A DNA stretch of 42,610 nt, taken from CAMDMI01 sp044379485 (lineage in GTDB: Bacteria > Bacteroidota > Bacteroidia > Cytophagales > Flexibacteraceae). The position numbers and the translations under genes are program-made. The stretch is taken from positions 1-42,610 of the forward strand of contig JBIPOE010000032.1 of NCBI GenBank assembly GCA_044379485.1, in the 5' to 3' direction. Positions within the stretch are counted from its first letter, which is position 1. Every line of letters starts with the position of its first letter. The notes under the pieces were generated by a model. That model was not told where the DNA came from. It made no database searches and worked only from the letters and a program-made list of their open reading frames with translations. Positions 16,387 to 24,981 of the stretch are shown here, one piece after another.

Positions 16387-16773
16387 TTTTGTCTTTTCTT
16401 TTTTTAACTTCTTAAATTCGCAAAGCGATCTGAGCGTTCAAATCTTCGCAAGAGCTATGCCATTTTATTTGGGGTGACAATATTACGGAAATATGTACTC
16501 CTAAAGCCTGATTGGTAAATATTAAGCCAAAGGGTGTTTTTTTAACTGTTTTTTACTGATTCCAAAAATAGATTTATCATCAAAATTTAGATATAAATTA
16601 CTGTCAGTTAGGTTGTTAATTAAATTTTTCTATATAAAAGAATTTGGAATAAATCTGCTTATGTAATTTGTTTTTATGAATTTCAATTACATTCATCTTA
16701 AAAAGGATTTACTTTGTAGCCCTAAATCTTGAAATTCATCGGTAATTACTTGCTTTCACAGATTAAAGTAAAA
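16387..16773. other. divergent intergenic region between lon and OmpA-family gene
   Basis: No gene is seen in these 387 bases. They carry the promoters of lon (leftward) and the OmpA-family gene (rightward). TTACTTTG at 16709-16716 differs from the Bacteroidota -7 box by one base and could serve the rightward gene. Near 16417-16452 the motif TTCGCAA appears twice on the plus strand. No heat-shock CIRCE-type repeat was found before lon. Confidence 0.5.
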
Positions 16774-18786
16774 ATGAAGAAGTGTTTTTTTATGCAAATC
16801 CTTTTGGTGGCCTTTTTGGTCTCCAATACCTTGTTTGCACAAAAAGATAAAAAAGAGGAGGGCGATAATTATAAATTAAAAGGAATGCAGGGTTCCTCAA
16901 TTTCAGACAGCAAGTTTTTCTCAGGTGTTACTTTTGATTTCCCAAATATGAATCAAAAGCCCTATTTTTCTGACAATGATCTGATGAAAAAGATTCAGAA
17001 ATGGGAAAGGTTAAAAAAGTACGATAAGGTCCTTCCTTTTTTAGAAGAGTATGTAATGAGTTTTGGGGTGCAAAATTTTTACAAGGATACCAGGTATCTT
17101 TGGAGGTTGGCCCAACTATATGAAATTCAGGGAGAAAAGGAAAAAGCTAAATCCATGTACCGAATGGTGCTTAAGCATCATAGAATGTCAAAAGAAAATG
17201 AGGATACAATAATTCATTATTTCAGAGCACTTGAACGAGATGATAAGGACATTTTCATCCCAATCGATTATTATTATAAACTAGTAGATTTTAGGAAAAA
17301 TATTGATACACTTAGGCCACCAACCGGAGTTCTTTTGAGTATGGGGCCGGAAATAAACAGCCGGTATCCAGATTATGGTCCGGCTGTGGCGCACAATGAA
17401 GATACTTTGATTTTTACCTCCCGAAGAACAAAAAGAAAGGAAAGCTCAGTTCTTGGTCCTGCCACTGCCAATGAAGATTTGTTTATCAGCCAAGGTATAG
17501 ATGGCTACTGGGATGAGGCTTCTCCTATCAAAGATATCAATACGCAATACAATGAGGGATCAGCCATTATGACCAAAGATGGGAAAACTATGTTTTTTGT
17601 CCGATGCGATTCCCCGGGAGGTTATGGAAGTTGCGATATTTACAAGGCTGTTCAAACTTCAACAGGAAGTTGGAGCAATGTAGTAAATCTTGGAGCAGGC
17701 GTAAATTCTGTTGCCTGGGATAGCCAACCAGCGCTTTCACAATCGGAAGATACCTTATACTTTGCCAGCAGCAGAAATGGAGGTTTTGGTTTAAGCGATA
17801 TTTATTTTTCAGTTAAACAAGCGGATGGCTCATGGAGTAGGGCATATAATATTGGGCCAGTTGTAAATTCAAGAGCCAATGAGGTGTCTCCATTTATTCA
17901 TCCGCATTACAATATTTTATATTTTAGTTCAAATGGTCAACTTTTAACTTTTGGAGATTTTGATATTTATAAGACGTATAAAAAACGAGGGCAATGGATA
18001 GAACCATTAAACGTCGGTCCCCTGGTTAATGGGAAGGGATCGGAATATTACTTTTCCATTGATGGCCAAAGCAAAAATTTATACTATGCCAGATCTGAGG
18101 AAGCAGATTTAAAAAATCTCGATTTGTATTCATTTCCTTTACCTATGGAGGCTCAACCATTGAGCACAAGTATGTTCTCAGGTTCGCTTACAGACTCCGC
18201 TGGTAATCCAATGAAGGGAATTGTTTCAGTTATTGATTTGGATAATGGAATTGAAGTGTTTCCCAAAAACATTCGTGATGATGGTAGTTTTGACTTTAAC
18301 CTTATTAAGAATAATAATTATCTTCTTGTAATTCAGGGAGATGACTTCTTTCGGATTGAAAAAAACTTTTTCATGAAAGGGGATACCACCATTAACACCC
18401 AGGCCAATAGTTTTAAAAAGCAAAAAATCCGTTTTGCAATGATTGAGTTTAATGACAACTCAGCCCAAATCCTTGAGCCAATGCATTCTGATTTGAATAA
18501 TGTATTGAACTTTTTGGTCGATCACCCAAACTATGGATTGCGAATTTCAGGCCACACTGACAGAAAAGGAAACTCTCAGGCTAATAAAAAGTTAAGTCAG
18601 GATAGGGCTGATGCAATCAAGGTTTATTTAACCAAAAGTGGGTTCGTTGATGATACTAGAGTTGAAGCCATCGGATTTGGAGATAGTAAACCCATTATTC
18701 CAGAAGAAAAAACTGAGGCTGACAGACAATTGAATAGAAGGGTTGAATTTGAATTGCATTATCCGGAAGCGGAGGAGAAAAAATAG
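16774..18786 (+). CDS. OmpA-family outer membrane protein with PD40 repeats
   Basis: This 670-residue protein starts best at the ATG at 16774, which gives a clean signal peptide (KKCFFMQILLVAFLVSNTLFAQ cut after AQ); an upstream TTG at 16729 would bury it. A TPR-like region (about 65-150) is followed by WD40-like PD40 beta-propeller repeats (FTSRR, FVRCDSPGG, YFASSRNGGFGLSDIYFS, YFSSNG). A CarboxypepD-like segment precedes the OmpA domain at the C-terminus (ISGHTDRKGNSQANKKLSQDRA), which binds peptidoglycan. This layout is typical of Bacteroidota envelope proteins, including relatives of PorE of the type IX system. A specific role cannot be assigned. Confidence 0.9.
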   Translation: MKKCFFMQILLVAFLVSNTLFAQKDKKEEGDNYKLKGMQGSSISDSKFFSGVTFDFPNMNQKPYFSDNDLMKKIQKWERLKKYDKVLPFLEEYVMSFGVQNFYKDTRYLWRLAQLYEIQGEKEKAKSMYRMVLKHHRMSKENEDTIIHYFRALERDDKDIFIPIDYYYKLVDFRKNIDTLRPPTGVLLSMGPEINSRYPDYGPAVAHNEDTLIFTSRRTKRKESSVLGPATANEDLFISQGIDGYWDEASPIKDINTQYNEGSAIMTKDGKTMFFVRCDSPGGYGSCDIYKAVQTSTGSWSNVVNLGAGVNSVAWDSQPALSQSEDTLYFASSRNGGFGLSDIYFSVKQADGSWSRAYNIGPVVNSRANEVSPFIHPHYNILYFSSNGQLLTFGDFDIYKTYKKRGQWIEPLNVGPLVNGKGSEYYFSIDGQSKNLYYARSEEADLKNLDLYSFPLPMEAQPLSTSMFSGSLTDSAGNPMKGIVSVIDLDNGIEVFPKNIRDDGSFDFNLIKNNNYLLVIQGDDFFRIEKNFFMKGDTTINTQANSFKKQKIRFAMIEFNDNSAQILEPMHSDLNNVLNFLVDHPNYGLRISGHTDRKGNSQANKKLSQDRADAIKVYLTKSGFVDDTRVEAIGFGDSKPIIPEEKTEADRQLNRRVEFELHYPEAEEKK

Positions 18787-18909
18787 AAAACACATCTCCA
18801 TTATCAGAACTGAATACAGTTTTTTACTTATCCGAACTATTGGGTATTAAAAGACAATCCGGAATTTTTTTTCTGCTTTATTTGCCAAACTTTTAGATTC
18901 AAAGGCAAT

Positions 18910-19545
18910 ATGGCCGCTACAATAAAAGAGCTAATTCGTTCAGGCGAAGGTCCTCAGATAGAATTTAAAAAGACACTCTCCCAACTAGAAAAAGTTGCTA
19001 AAACTCTTGTCTCCTTTGCAAATTCCAAAGGTGGTACAATTTTAGTCGGTGTTCAGGACGATAAGTTTGTAATTGGGGTAAACGATGTGGAGGAGGAAAC
19101 CTTCATTTTAGATCAGGCGATAAACTTTTACTGTACTCCACCTGTTAAGGTAGAAGTTAGAGAAGAAGAAGTGTTTGGTAAAAATGTTTTAGTGCTTGAA
19201 GTGCCTGAAAGTGAAACCAAACCCCATAGGTCTCAATCTGTTTCTGGAGAATGGTTGTTGTATGTTCGTTCTGGTGATGAATGTTTGATAGCCACACCCT
19301 TGGTTGCCAAAGCTTTGGCATTGGAAAAAGAGGGAAGGGATTCTTTAAAATCCAAATCCTTAACCAATAATGAAAAAGAACTTTATTCTTTTCTGGACAA
19401 AAAAAGGAAAATAACCCTTAAGGATTACGCCAAGCTGATCAATGTTTCCAAAAGAAGAGCCTTTAAAATTCTGATTGATTTAACGCTCTCAGGAAAGCTT
19501 TTTATGCATGATTTTGAGGCAACTACTTTTTTTACAAAGGCTTAA
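18910..19545 (+). CDS. AlbA_2/Schlafen-type putative DNA-binding protein
   Basis: This 211-residue protein opens with an AlbA_2 (Schlafen AlbA) domain: EGPQIEFKKTLSQLEKVAKTLVSFANSKGGTILVGV. The expected later strands are YVRSGDECLIA, around residue 120. The last 60 residues look like a winged helix (KITLKDYAKLINVSKRRAFKILIDL). The protein is much shorter than the 400-500 residue ATP-binding regulators that share this start. It is probably a DNA-binding regulator, without known target. Its last bases overlap the end of the convergent TPR gene by 4. The ATG is the first in frame. Confidence 0.82.
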   Translation: MAATIKELIRSGEGPQIEFKKTLSQLEKVAKTLVSFANSKGGTILVGVQDDKFVIGVNDVEEETFILDQAINFYCTPPVKVEVREEEVFGKNVLVLEVPESETKPHRSQSVSGEWLLYVRSGDECLIATPLVAKALALEKEGRDSLKSKSLTNNEKELYSFLDKKRKITLKDYAKLINVSKRRAFKILIDLTLSGKLFMHDFEATTFFTKA

Positions 19546-20702
19546 AAACCAGCAGCCTTTGCATCCTGCTTTACCTTTTTGAAAGAACAATTATCCAAAG
19601 CTCGTTTGAAATACTTTTTGGTCCAATCTGATTTTCCTTCTTCTCTAGCTATTTTTCCAAGTTCCCCATAGCATAATCCAACAAATCCTTTTGTAAGTCG
19701 GTCCTTGGTTTTTCCATAAGCCAAAGCCTTTTGAAATGACCATTTTCCAGCATCAATATTCCCTTTTTGTATTTCATTCAGGCCTTTTAAATAATATCCG
19801 GATAGCAAAGCAGCCGATTCATTTCGCATCATCAATTTTGCCACGATTGGTTCTGCAAGATCTGGCTTTTTGGATTCTAACAAACACTCAGCATAAAGGA
19901 TGGAAAATAACCAGTTGGACGGGTAGTTTTCTCTTAGCATTGTCGCATATTTCAAGGCTTGTGGGATATTATATTCATCTCTAAGATAAATCATGGTAGA
20001 GAATACCATTGCTTCCGCTTTTGAAAAAAGACTTTTTTGAATGGCATTTTCAAGGTCTTTTAAGCCTAAAACCTTATCTCCGTCAGGAAAAAAAACTGTA
20101 AAAGACTTATAAATTGGATGATTTTCAGGGAAGGCGATCCTGTAATAATTATACATCCCGGTTGAAAAGTAAAATTCGGAATTTACTTTTTTCAATTCAA
20201 ACCCCTTCCTGATAAAACCATAAGCCTTTCTGGTTGAGTTTACTGCCTTAATATATTCTCCGTCCTCTGATTGGTGTCTGGCCAATATTAAATTTCCCAT
20301 CATATTGTAGAAATCTGGCTCAGGGCTTTTAGGATATTTACTTTTAAGCTTTTCAGCCTGAACGATTACATAATTTAGACTTTTAATATAGTTGGAGTAT
20401 TCCTTTGGTTTTGAGCCAATTGGAAAATTTTTATAAAAGTTTAATATGGAATAGAAAAGTAAATAAGAAGGGTGATTTCCATATTTTGGCTTTAACTTTT
20501 TTACGGTTTGATCTGCTTTTTCAAATTGAAAATTATAAACCAGATCTACTCCTTTTTTCATACTGTCTAAAGCCGCTTTGTCATCAAGAATTAAAACTTG
20601 TGCATTAGATTCAAAACTTAAAAAATAAATAAGTATTAAACCTAATAATCTTTTAAGGAATGGATTGGTTTTAAGGAATTTGGTGCCTGGGTTTGACCTC
20701 AT
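19542..20702 (-). CDS. exported TPR-repeat protein
   Basis: This 386-residue protein begins with a basic stretch and a hydrophobic segment (LLGLILIYFLSF, cut after SNA), so it is exported or anchored. The rest is helical with tetratricopeptide-like pairs (QFEKADQTVKKL, SALLSGYYLKGLNEIQKGN, GKWSFQKALAYGKTKD, WTKKYFKRALDNC). TPRs bind other proteins. The family has no assigned role that I can name. It is probably transcribed alone, since a palindromic element separates it from DUF3078 upstream. Confidence 0.75.
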   Translation of the reverse strand: MRSNPGTKFLKTNPFLKRLLGLILIYFLSFESNAQVLILDDKAALDSMKKGVDLVYNFQFEKADQTVKKLKPKYGNHPSYLLFYSILNFYKNFPIGSKPKEYSNYIKSLNYVIVQAEKLKSKYPKSPEPDFYNMMGNLILARHQSEDGEYIKAVNSTRKAYGFIRKGFELKKVNSEFYFSTGMYNYYRIAFPENHPIYKSFTVFFPDGDKVLGLKDLENAIQKSLFSKAEAMVFSTMIYLRDEYNIPQALKYATMLRENYPSNWLFSILYAECLLESKKPDLAEPIVAKLMMRNESAALLSGYYLKGLNEIQKGNIDAGKWSFQKALAYGKTKDRLTKGFVGLCYGELGKIAREEGKSDWTKKYFKRALDNCSFKKVKQDAKAAGF

Positions 20703-20770
20703 TTTTGAATGGTGCCAAAGTAAAAAGCTATTTATGGCATTTCCGAAAAAAACCCGATTTTTTTTTAAAG

Positions 20771-20939
20771 AATTCCCAAAAGTCGCAAATAGTATTTAAC
20801 TTTTTAATTTTCACCTTGAAACATTTCTCCTTCGGAGAAACTGGAATAGTTTATCCCGCCAAAGCGGTAAGGCCATAAAGAATAGAAAATCAAAAGGTTA
20901 AAGAGGTAATTGAAAATTACTTGCGACTTTTGGGGAATT
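20771..20939. mobile_element. palindromic MITE-like element, copy B
   Basis: About 169 bases form a long imperfect palindrome. The ends AATTCCCAAAAGTCGCAA (20771-20788) and TTGCGACTTTTGGGGAATT (20921-20939) are inverted repeats that differ by one inserted base. Inside, TTTAACTTTTTAATTTTC pairs with the complement of GAAAATCAAAAGGTTAAA. The core 20835-20874, read on the minus strand, matches 1628-1667 of copy A at 35 of 40 bases. No frame is open inside. Confidence 0.6.
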
Positions 20940-20985
20940 GATAAAAATTTTCAACCAAGGAAAATTTCAGGTAAGGAAATCCAAA

Positions 20986-21963
20986 CTACTTCAATTTGTA
21001 AACCAGCCCAACTGCCAAAACATGCTTAAACTGAACACGTGGACCAGTATTGCCATCTTTATCCAGAATTTTAATGTCATCATCATAAATCAGGTTGGTG
21101 TTAAAACTTACCTGGATTAATTTGTTAACGGTCATTAAAATGGAGTTGTCCCAAAAAACGTCAATCAATTGTGGTGTTTTGTAGTTCATAAACAAGTTTA
21201 GGTTGGTTTGATAAGTTATATTTTCCATCAACTTATACTTGAATGCAGAGTTGAAATATGCTCCAAACTCAGAACGAATCTTTTTGCCAGCCGTAACCCC
21301 ATAAGCCCCTGCATCTGAAAGTTTTTTGTCATTTACAATAGTGACCTTTGACGTCACTGGAGAAACCATTGCATAGAACATGTCATCCTTTTTATATTCA
21401 AATCCGATTGATGCCACGGCAAATGCTGGAGCAAGCAGAGTAGAAATAAATTCATCGGTAATGGTATCGGTTAATCCATCTGAAGCCTTGCCTTTTACGT
21501 CATATTTAAAACCTTTGTCAAACTGAGTTCTGAAATCTCCAAGGGCTGCAAAACCCCAGTTTTTATTAATTGATCTGGTATATTTGGTTGTGAATATAAA
21601 CCTATCTTCTGATTTTCTAAGTTTGACAGGAGATCCATCTCCACCTAAACGAGTAAGCCCGTAACCCATCTCCAAAAGGTTGCTCCATTGGTTTGAGCCT
21701 TTTACATAATTTGCATAGGCAGTAAAAATACCAGTGAGAGTCAATGCATTCTGTCCACCACCTTGCCAGTTCACCAGACCGGTATTGGTAAAATTTGCAT
21801 TGATGGCAGCTCCGGTTTTCCAGTTTTTTAAAGAGTCTGGCTTTACTTCAGCCACCTTTACTTTCATAGCATTTTCTACATCAGCCTTGTTCATTTCATT
21901 TACATTTTGGCCATATGCATTTAATGCCGCCAAAACTGGCAGTACAAGTATTATTTTTTTCAT
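20986..21963 (-). CDS. DUF3078 outer-membrane-type protein
   Basis: This 325-residue protein has a signal peptide (MKKIILVLPVLAALNAYGQ). The rest is a beta-rich sequence with the DUF3078 pattern: WKTGAAINANFTNTGLVNWQGGGQNAL, then GYGLTRL, KSEDRFIFTTKY and a strand-rich close ending in VQFKHVLAVGLVYKLK. That fits a small outer-membrane barrel of Bacteroidota. The function is unknown. It starts 13 bases after mscL ends on the same strand, so the two are probably cotranscribed. Confidence 0.85.
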   Translation of the reverse strand: MKKIILVLPVLAALNAYGQNVNEMNKADVENAMKVKVAEVKPDSLKNWKTGAAINANFTNTGLVNWQGGGQNALTLTGIFTAYANYVKGSNQWSNLLEMGYGLTRLGGDGSPVKLRKSEDRFIFTTKYTRSINKNWGFAALGDFRTQFDKGFKYDVKGKASDGLTDTITDEFISTLLAPAFAVASIGFEYKKDDMFYAMVSPVTSKVTIVNDKKLSDAGAYGVTAGKKIRSEFGAYFNSAFKYKLMENITYQTNLNLFMNYKTPQLIDVFWDNSILMTVNKLIQVSFNTNLIYDDDIKILDKDGNTGPRVQFKHVLAVGLVYKLK

Positions 21964-21976
21964 CTTTAAAATTTGA

Positions 21977-22357
21977 CTATTTCTTTAACAAATCTCTGAT
22001 TTCAGCCAAAAGAATTTCTTCTTTGCTTGGGGCCGGTGGGGAAGAAGGAGCGGCTTCTTCTTTAGCTTTTGAAGCATTCATTCCTTTGATTATCAGGAAC
22101 AATACAAAAGCAATTATTAAGAAATTTATAGTTGCGGATAAAAACATTCCATATCTGACTGAACCAAACATGGTAAGTTCTTCAAGTTTGGTTAAATGAG
22201 CAGCCTCTAAGGCTGGTTTTAATAAAAGTGGGGTGATTACATCGTCAATCAATGAACTGACAATTTTGCCAAAGGCACCTCCTATAATGACCCCTATTGC
22301 AAGGTCAACCACATTGCCTTTCATGGCAAACTCCTTAAATTCGGAAACGAAACCCAT
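21977..22357 (-). CDS. mscL: large-conductance mechanosensitive channel MscL
   Basis: MscL opens a large pore under membrane tension and saves the cell from osmotic downshock. The 126 residues show the usual N-terminal amphipathic helix (FVSEFKEFAMKGNVVDLAIGVIIGGAFGKIV) with TM1, then the periplasmic loop and TM2 (FLIIAFVLFLIIKGM), followed by a charged, Pro/Ser-rich tail and a C-terminal coiled coil. The ATG at 22357 begins the standard protein; an upstream TTG at 22399 would add 14 residues not found in the family. It is followed 13 bases later by the DUF3078 gene. Confidence 0.95.
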   Translation of the reverse strand: MGFVSEFKEFAMKGNVVDLAIGVIIGGAFGKIVSSLIDDVITPLLLKPALEAAHLTKLEELTMFGSVRYGMFLSATINFLIIAFVLFLIIKGMNASKAKEEAAPSSPPAPSKEEILLAEIRDLLKK

Positions 22358-22453
22358 ATTGATACTTATTTGAAATTGTTGAACAATGGTGCAAAACAAC
22401 TGATAAGAATCAATTTGACCAAATAATTGGCATCTTGAGGCATTTATTTAGGA

Positions 22454-23134
22454 TTAAATCCAGACACATATTTCTGAGATATCTTTTCTTTTTAAATCTG
22501 GCACCCAGGTTTCTTCTGCTGGATAACCAATTGGAATCAAAAGAAAAGGTTTTTCATTGGCAGGTCTGTCCAGGATTTTACGTAAAAAATTCATTGGGCT
22601 AGGTGTATGGGTAAGTGCCACTAAGCCAGCATTATGAATGGCTGCAAGTAAAAAGCCACAAGCAATACCACAGCTTTCAGTTACATAGTAGTTTTGGTGC
22701 TTCCGACCATCAATTTCTAATTCGTAGCTCCTTTTGAAAACTACTATCAAATAAGGTGCTATTTCAAGAAATGGCTTTTGCCAGTCGGTTCCCAATGGTT
22801 CTAAATCTTTAATCCATTCTTCTGACATTCTATTTTCATAACTTTCCTTTTCTTCCAATTCAGCAGCTTGTCTGATGGCAGCCTTTATTTCCTGATTCTT
22901 TACAACCACAAAAGTCCATGGCTGTTTGTGGGCGCCAGAGGGTGCAGAGGACGCAGATAAAAGTATATTTTCAATTACCGATTCCGGAATTGGTTTACTT
23001 GAAAAATCTCGGACAGTTCTCCTTTGATTTAACCATTCATAAAACTCAAGAGACCGCTTTTTCATTTCTAATGGAGAATAGCCTTCTTTGATGTAAATCG
23101 AATATGGATGGTTTTTTATAAGCTTTTGAGACAT
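22454..23134 (-). CDS. nitroreductase-fold flavoprotein, iodotyrosine deiodinase-like
   Basis: This 226-residue FMN protein matches the iodotyrosine deiodinase branch of the nitroreductase family. FMN-binding RRTVRDF (38-44), APSGAHKQPWTFVVV (64-78), the ACGFLLAAIHNAGLVALT helix and the closing RPANEKPFLLIPIGYPAE all fit. The lid residues that grip the zwitterion of iodotyrosine in the human enzyme (Glu157, Tyr161, Lys182) appear here as Glu95, Tyr99 and Lys120 at the same spacings. I recall that the Bacteroidota homologue of Haliscomenobacter hydrossis dehalogenates halotyrosines. The physiological substrate here is unknown. It stands about 100 bases upstream of mscL on the same strand. Confidence 0.85.
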   Translation of the reverse strand: MSQKLIKNHPYSIYIKEGYSPLEMKKRSLEFYEWLNQRRTVRDFSSKPIPESVIENILLSASSAPSGAHKQPWTFVVVKNQEIKAAIRQAAELEEKESYENRMSEEWIKDLEPLGTDWQKPFLEIAPYLIVVFKRSYELEIDGRKHQNYYVTESCGIACGFLLAAIHNAGLVALTHTPSPMNFLRKILDRPANEKPFLLIPIGYPAEETWVPDLKRKDISEICVWI

Positions 23135-23278
23135 AAGGCAAACCTAATAAATCTGGTTGAACTTAAAGGAATTGACCAGGTAAAATGGCCGATGTGTTTT
23201 TTATTTTTTTAGAATTTTAAATCAACTCATTTTCTTACTTCATTTTTCTTTACTTTGCCTTAGGATCGGATTTATGGC

Positions 23279-23297
23279 TTTCAAACTGGGTTTGAAA
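23279..23297. promoter_or_regulatory. palindromic operator candidate upstream of PAS gene
   Basis: TTTCAAA and TTTGAAA, separated by CTGGG, form a perfect seven-base inverted repeat about 90 bases before the PAS-protein start. It lies in the 253-base gap between two divergent genes, where either promoter could be controlled. Confidence 0.3.
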
Positions 23298-23387
23298 CTA
23301 TTTTTCATTTTCTTTGGTGGAATAGGAAGTGATAAAAACAACTTAATTATTTCGGTGTAGGCTGTAAGCTTAATTGCATTTATATGT

Positions 23388-24929
23388 ATGGAAAACAATA
23401 AAAATTCAACAGTTCAATTTCAAATTAAGAAGCTAAAAGAGATTCTTTTCGGCCTTGGTGATTTGGTCTTAGTGGTTGACAAAAATTTTGTCATCTCAGA
23501 GTATTTTCAAAACAGAGATAATGAACTTTTGTTCACACCTCCTTCCCTGTTTTTAGGGAAACATTTAAGTGAAATTGGACTATCGGACAATGATTTACGA
23601 CAGTTTATTCTTTCTATAAATGATTCTAAATCAGGAGGTAGGACGCCTGAATTTGAGTTTAAACTTCAAATAGAAGGAAAGGAAGAGTTTTATTTAGCTT
23701 CGGCCTCTTCTTTAAAGGATGAAACTGGACAATTATTAGAGACTTATTTCATCGCAAATAATATCACCCAAAAAAAGAAATTTGAAATCAGGCTGCAGGA
23801 GCTGGCTCTGATTGGTGAAAAAACCACAGATTTGACTATTATCACAGATCCTTCATGTTTGATCGTATGGGTTAATCCAGCTTTTGAGGAACATACTGGT
23901 TATAAGTTGGCAGAGGTTAAGGGAAAAGATCCGGCTACTTTTTTGCATGGGCCTGAAACAAATCCTATAACCATTGCTAAGGTTGAATCTGCTATCAAAA
24001 ATAGAGTACTTGTTCAGGATTCTATTATTAACTACACAAAATCAGGGAAGAAATATTGGGTAGATTTTAGAATTGATCCTGTTTTTGATGAAGTCGGGAT
24101 GTGCAGCCATTTTATTTCCATAGAACGTGACATTACTAAAAGGAAACAGTTCGAGGAAGAATTAGCGACCACTCGTCTCCATCTTTTGGAAACAAACAGA
24201 GTGGGCAAAGTTGGCGGATGGAGTTATGATGTGGTAAATGATAAGGTTTATTGGACAGATGTTACCAGAGAAATTCATGAGTTGTCAGAAGATTTTGAGC
24301 CAACCGTTGAAAAAGTAATTCAGTTTTATAAGGAAGGTGAAAGCAGACAGAAATACTTTGATGTTGGCACAAATGCAATTAAAAATGGCATTCCATATGA
24401 TGTTGAGCTGCAAATCATAACAGCAAAGGGCAAAGAGGTCTGGATCAGGGCAATTGGGAAAGTAGATATGAAAGGCGGTGTTTGTACAAGGTTGTATGGA
24501 ACTTTTCAGGATATAAATTCTTTCAAACGTGTTGAAAAAGAATTGCTTGAAACTGTAAATTTGTTAAAAAACCTCACCGATCACGTTCCGGCTTGTTTAT
24601 ATCAATACGAACTCAATACTGATTTTAGTTTTACTTTGCCATTTGTTTCTGAGGGGATCTTTGAGTTGGCAGAAGTTACCAGTGAAGAGGTTAAAAATAA
24701 ACCCTCTTTAATTTTCGAGATGATTCATCCTGAAGATCTTCCCAAGGTTCAAACTTCAATTGCAAAATCGTTTCAAAATCTGGAAAAGTGGACTTGCGAT
24801 TACAGAATTCTTACCCAAACTAAAAAAGAGAAGTGGATACGAAGTATATCAAATCCTCAAAAATTTGGAGATTTTGTGAAATGGTACGGTTTTCTTTCTG
24901 TAATCAGCCCTGAAGAGGTGAGGCATTAG
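23388..24929 (+). CDS. multi-PAS sensor protein without output domain
   Basis: This 513-residue cytoplasmic protein holds four PAS domains, about 15-135, 140-260, 270-385 and 395-505. PAC ends are visible as FIANNITQKKK, FISIERDITKRKQFEEE and GTFQDINSFKR, with HPEDLPKV in the last. The second PAS has the order of a LOV-like domain (GKDPATFLHGPETN) but lacks the flavin-binding cysteine. No HisKA, ATPase, GGDEF or receiver domain follows before the stop. It could be an adaptor, or a histidine kinase that lost its output end. No membrane segment or signal peptide is seen. Confidence 0.82.
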   Translation: MENNKNSTVQFQIKKLKEILFGLGDLVLVVDKNFVISEYFQNRDNELLFTPPSLFLGKHLSEIGLSDNDLRQFILSINDSKSGGRTPEFEFKLQIEGKEEFYLASASSLKDETGQLLETYFIANNITQKKKFEIRLQELALIGEKTTDLTIITDPSCLIVWVNPAFEEHTGYKLAEVKGKDPATFLHGPETNPITIAKVESAIKNRVLVQDSIINYTKSGKKYWVDFRIDPVFDEVGMCSHFISIERDITKRKQFEEELATTRLHLLETNRVGKVGGWSYDVVNDKVYWTDVTREIHELSEDFEPTVEKVIQFYKEGESRQKYFDVGTNAIKNGIPYDVELQIITAKGKEVWIRAIGKVDMKGGVCTRLYGTFQDINSFKRVEKELLETVNLLKNLTDHVPACLYQYELNTDFSFTLPFVSEGIFELAEVTSEEVKNKPSLIFEMIHPEDLPKVQTSIAKSFQNLEKWTCDYRILTQTKKEKWIRSISNPQKFGDFVKWYGFLSVISPEEVRH

Positions 24930-24981
24930 AAAGATTTAAGGCGGATTTCTATATAATTTCAATGAATATTTGAAACAGAAT

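Noticed and set aside
16387..16500. CIRCE heat-shock operator before lon
   Set aside because: The TTAGCACTC/GAGTGCTAA pattern is absent; only a doubled TTCGCAA motif is seen.
23820..24150. LOV light-sensing domain in the PAS protein
   Set aside because: The GKDPATFLHGPETN segment lacks the cysteine needed for the flavin adduct, so it is treated as a plain PAS domain.
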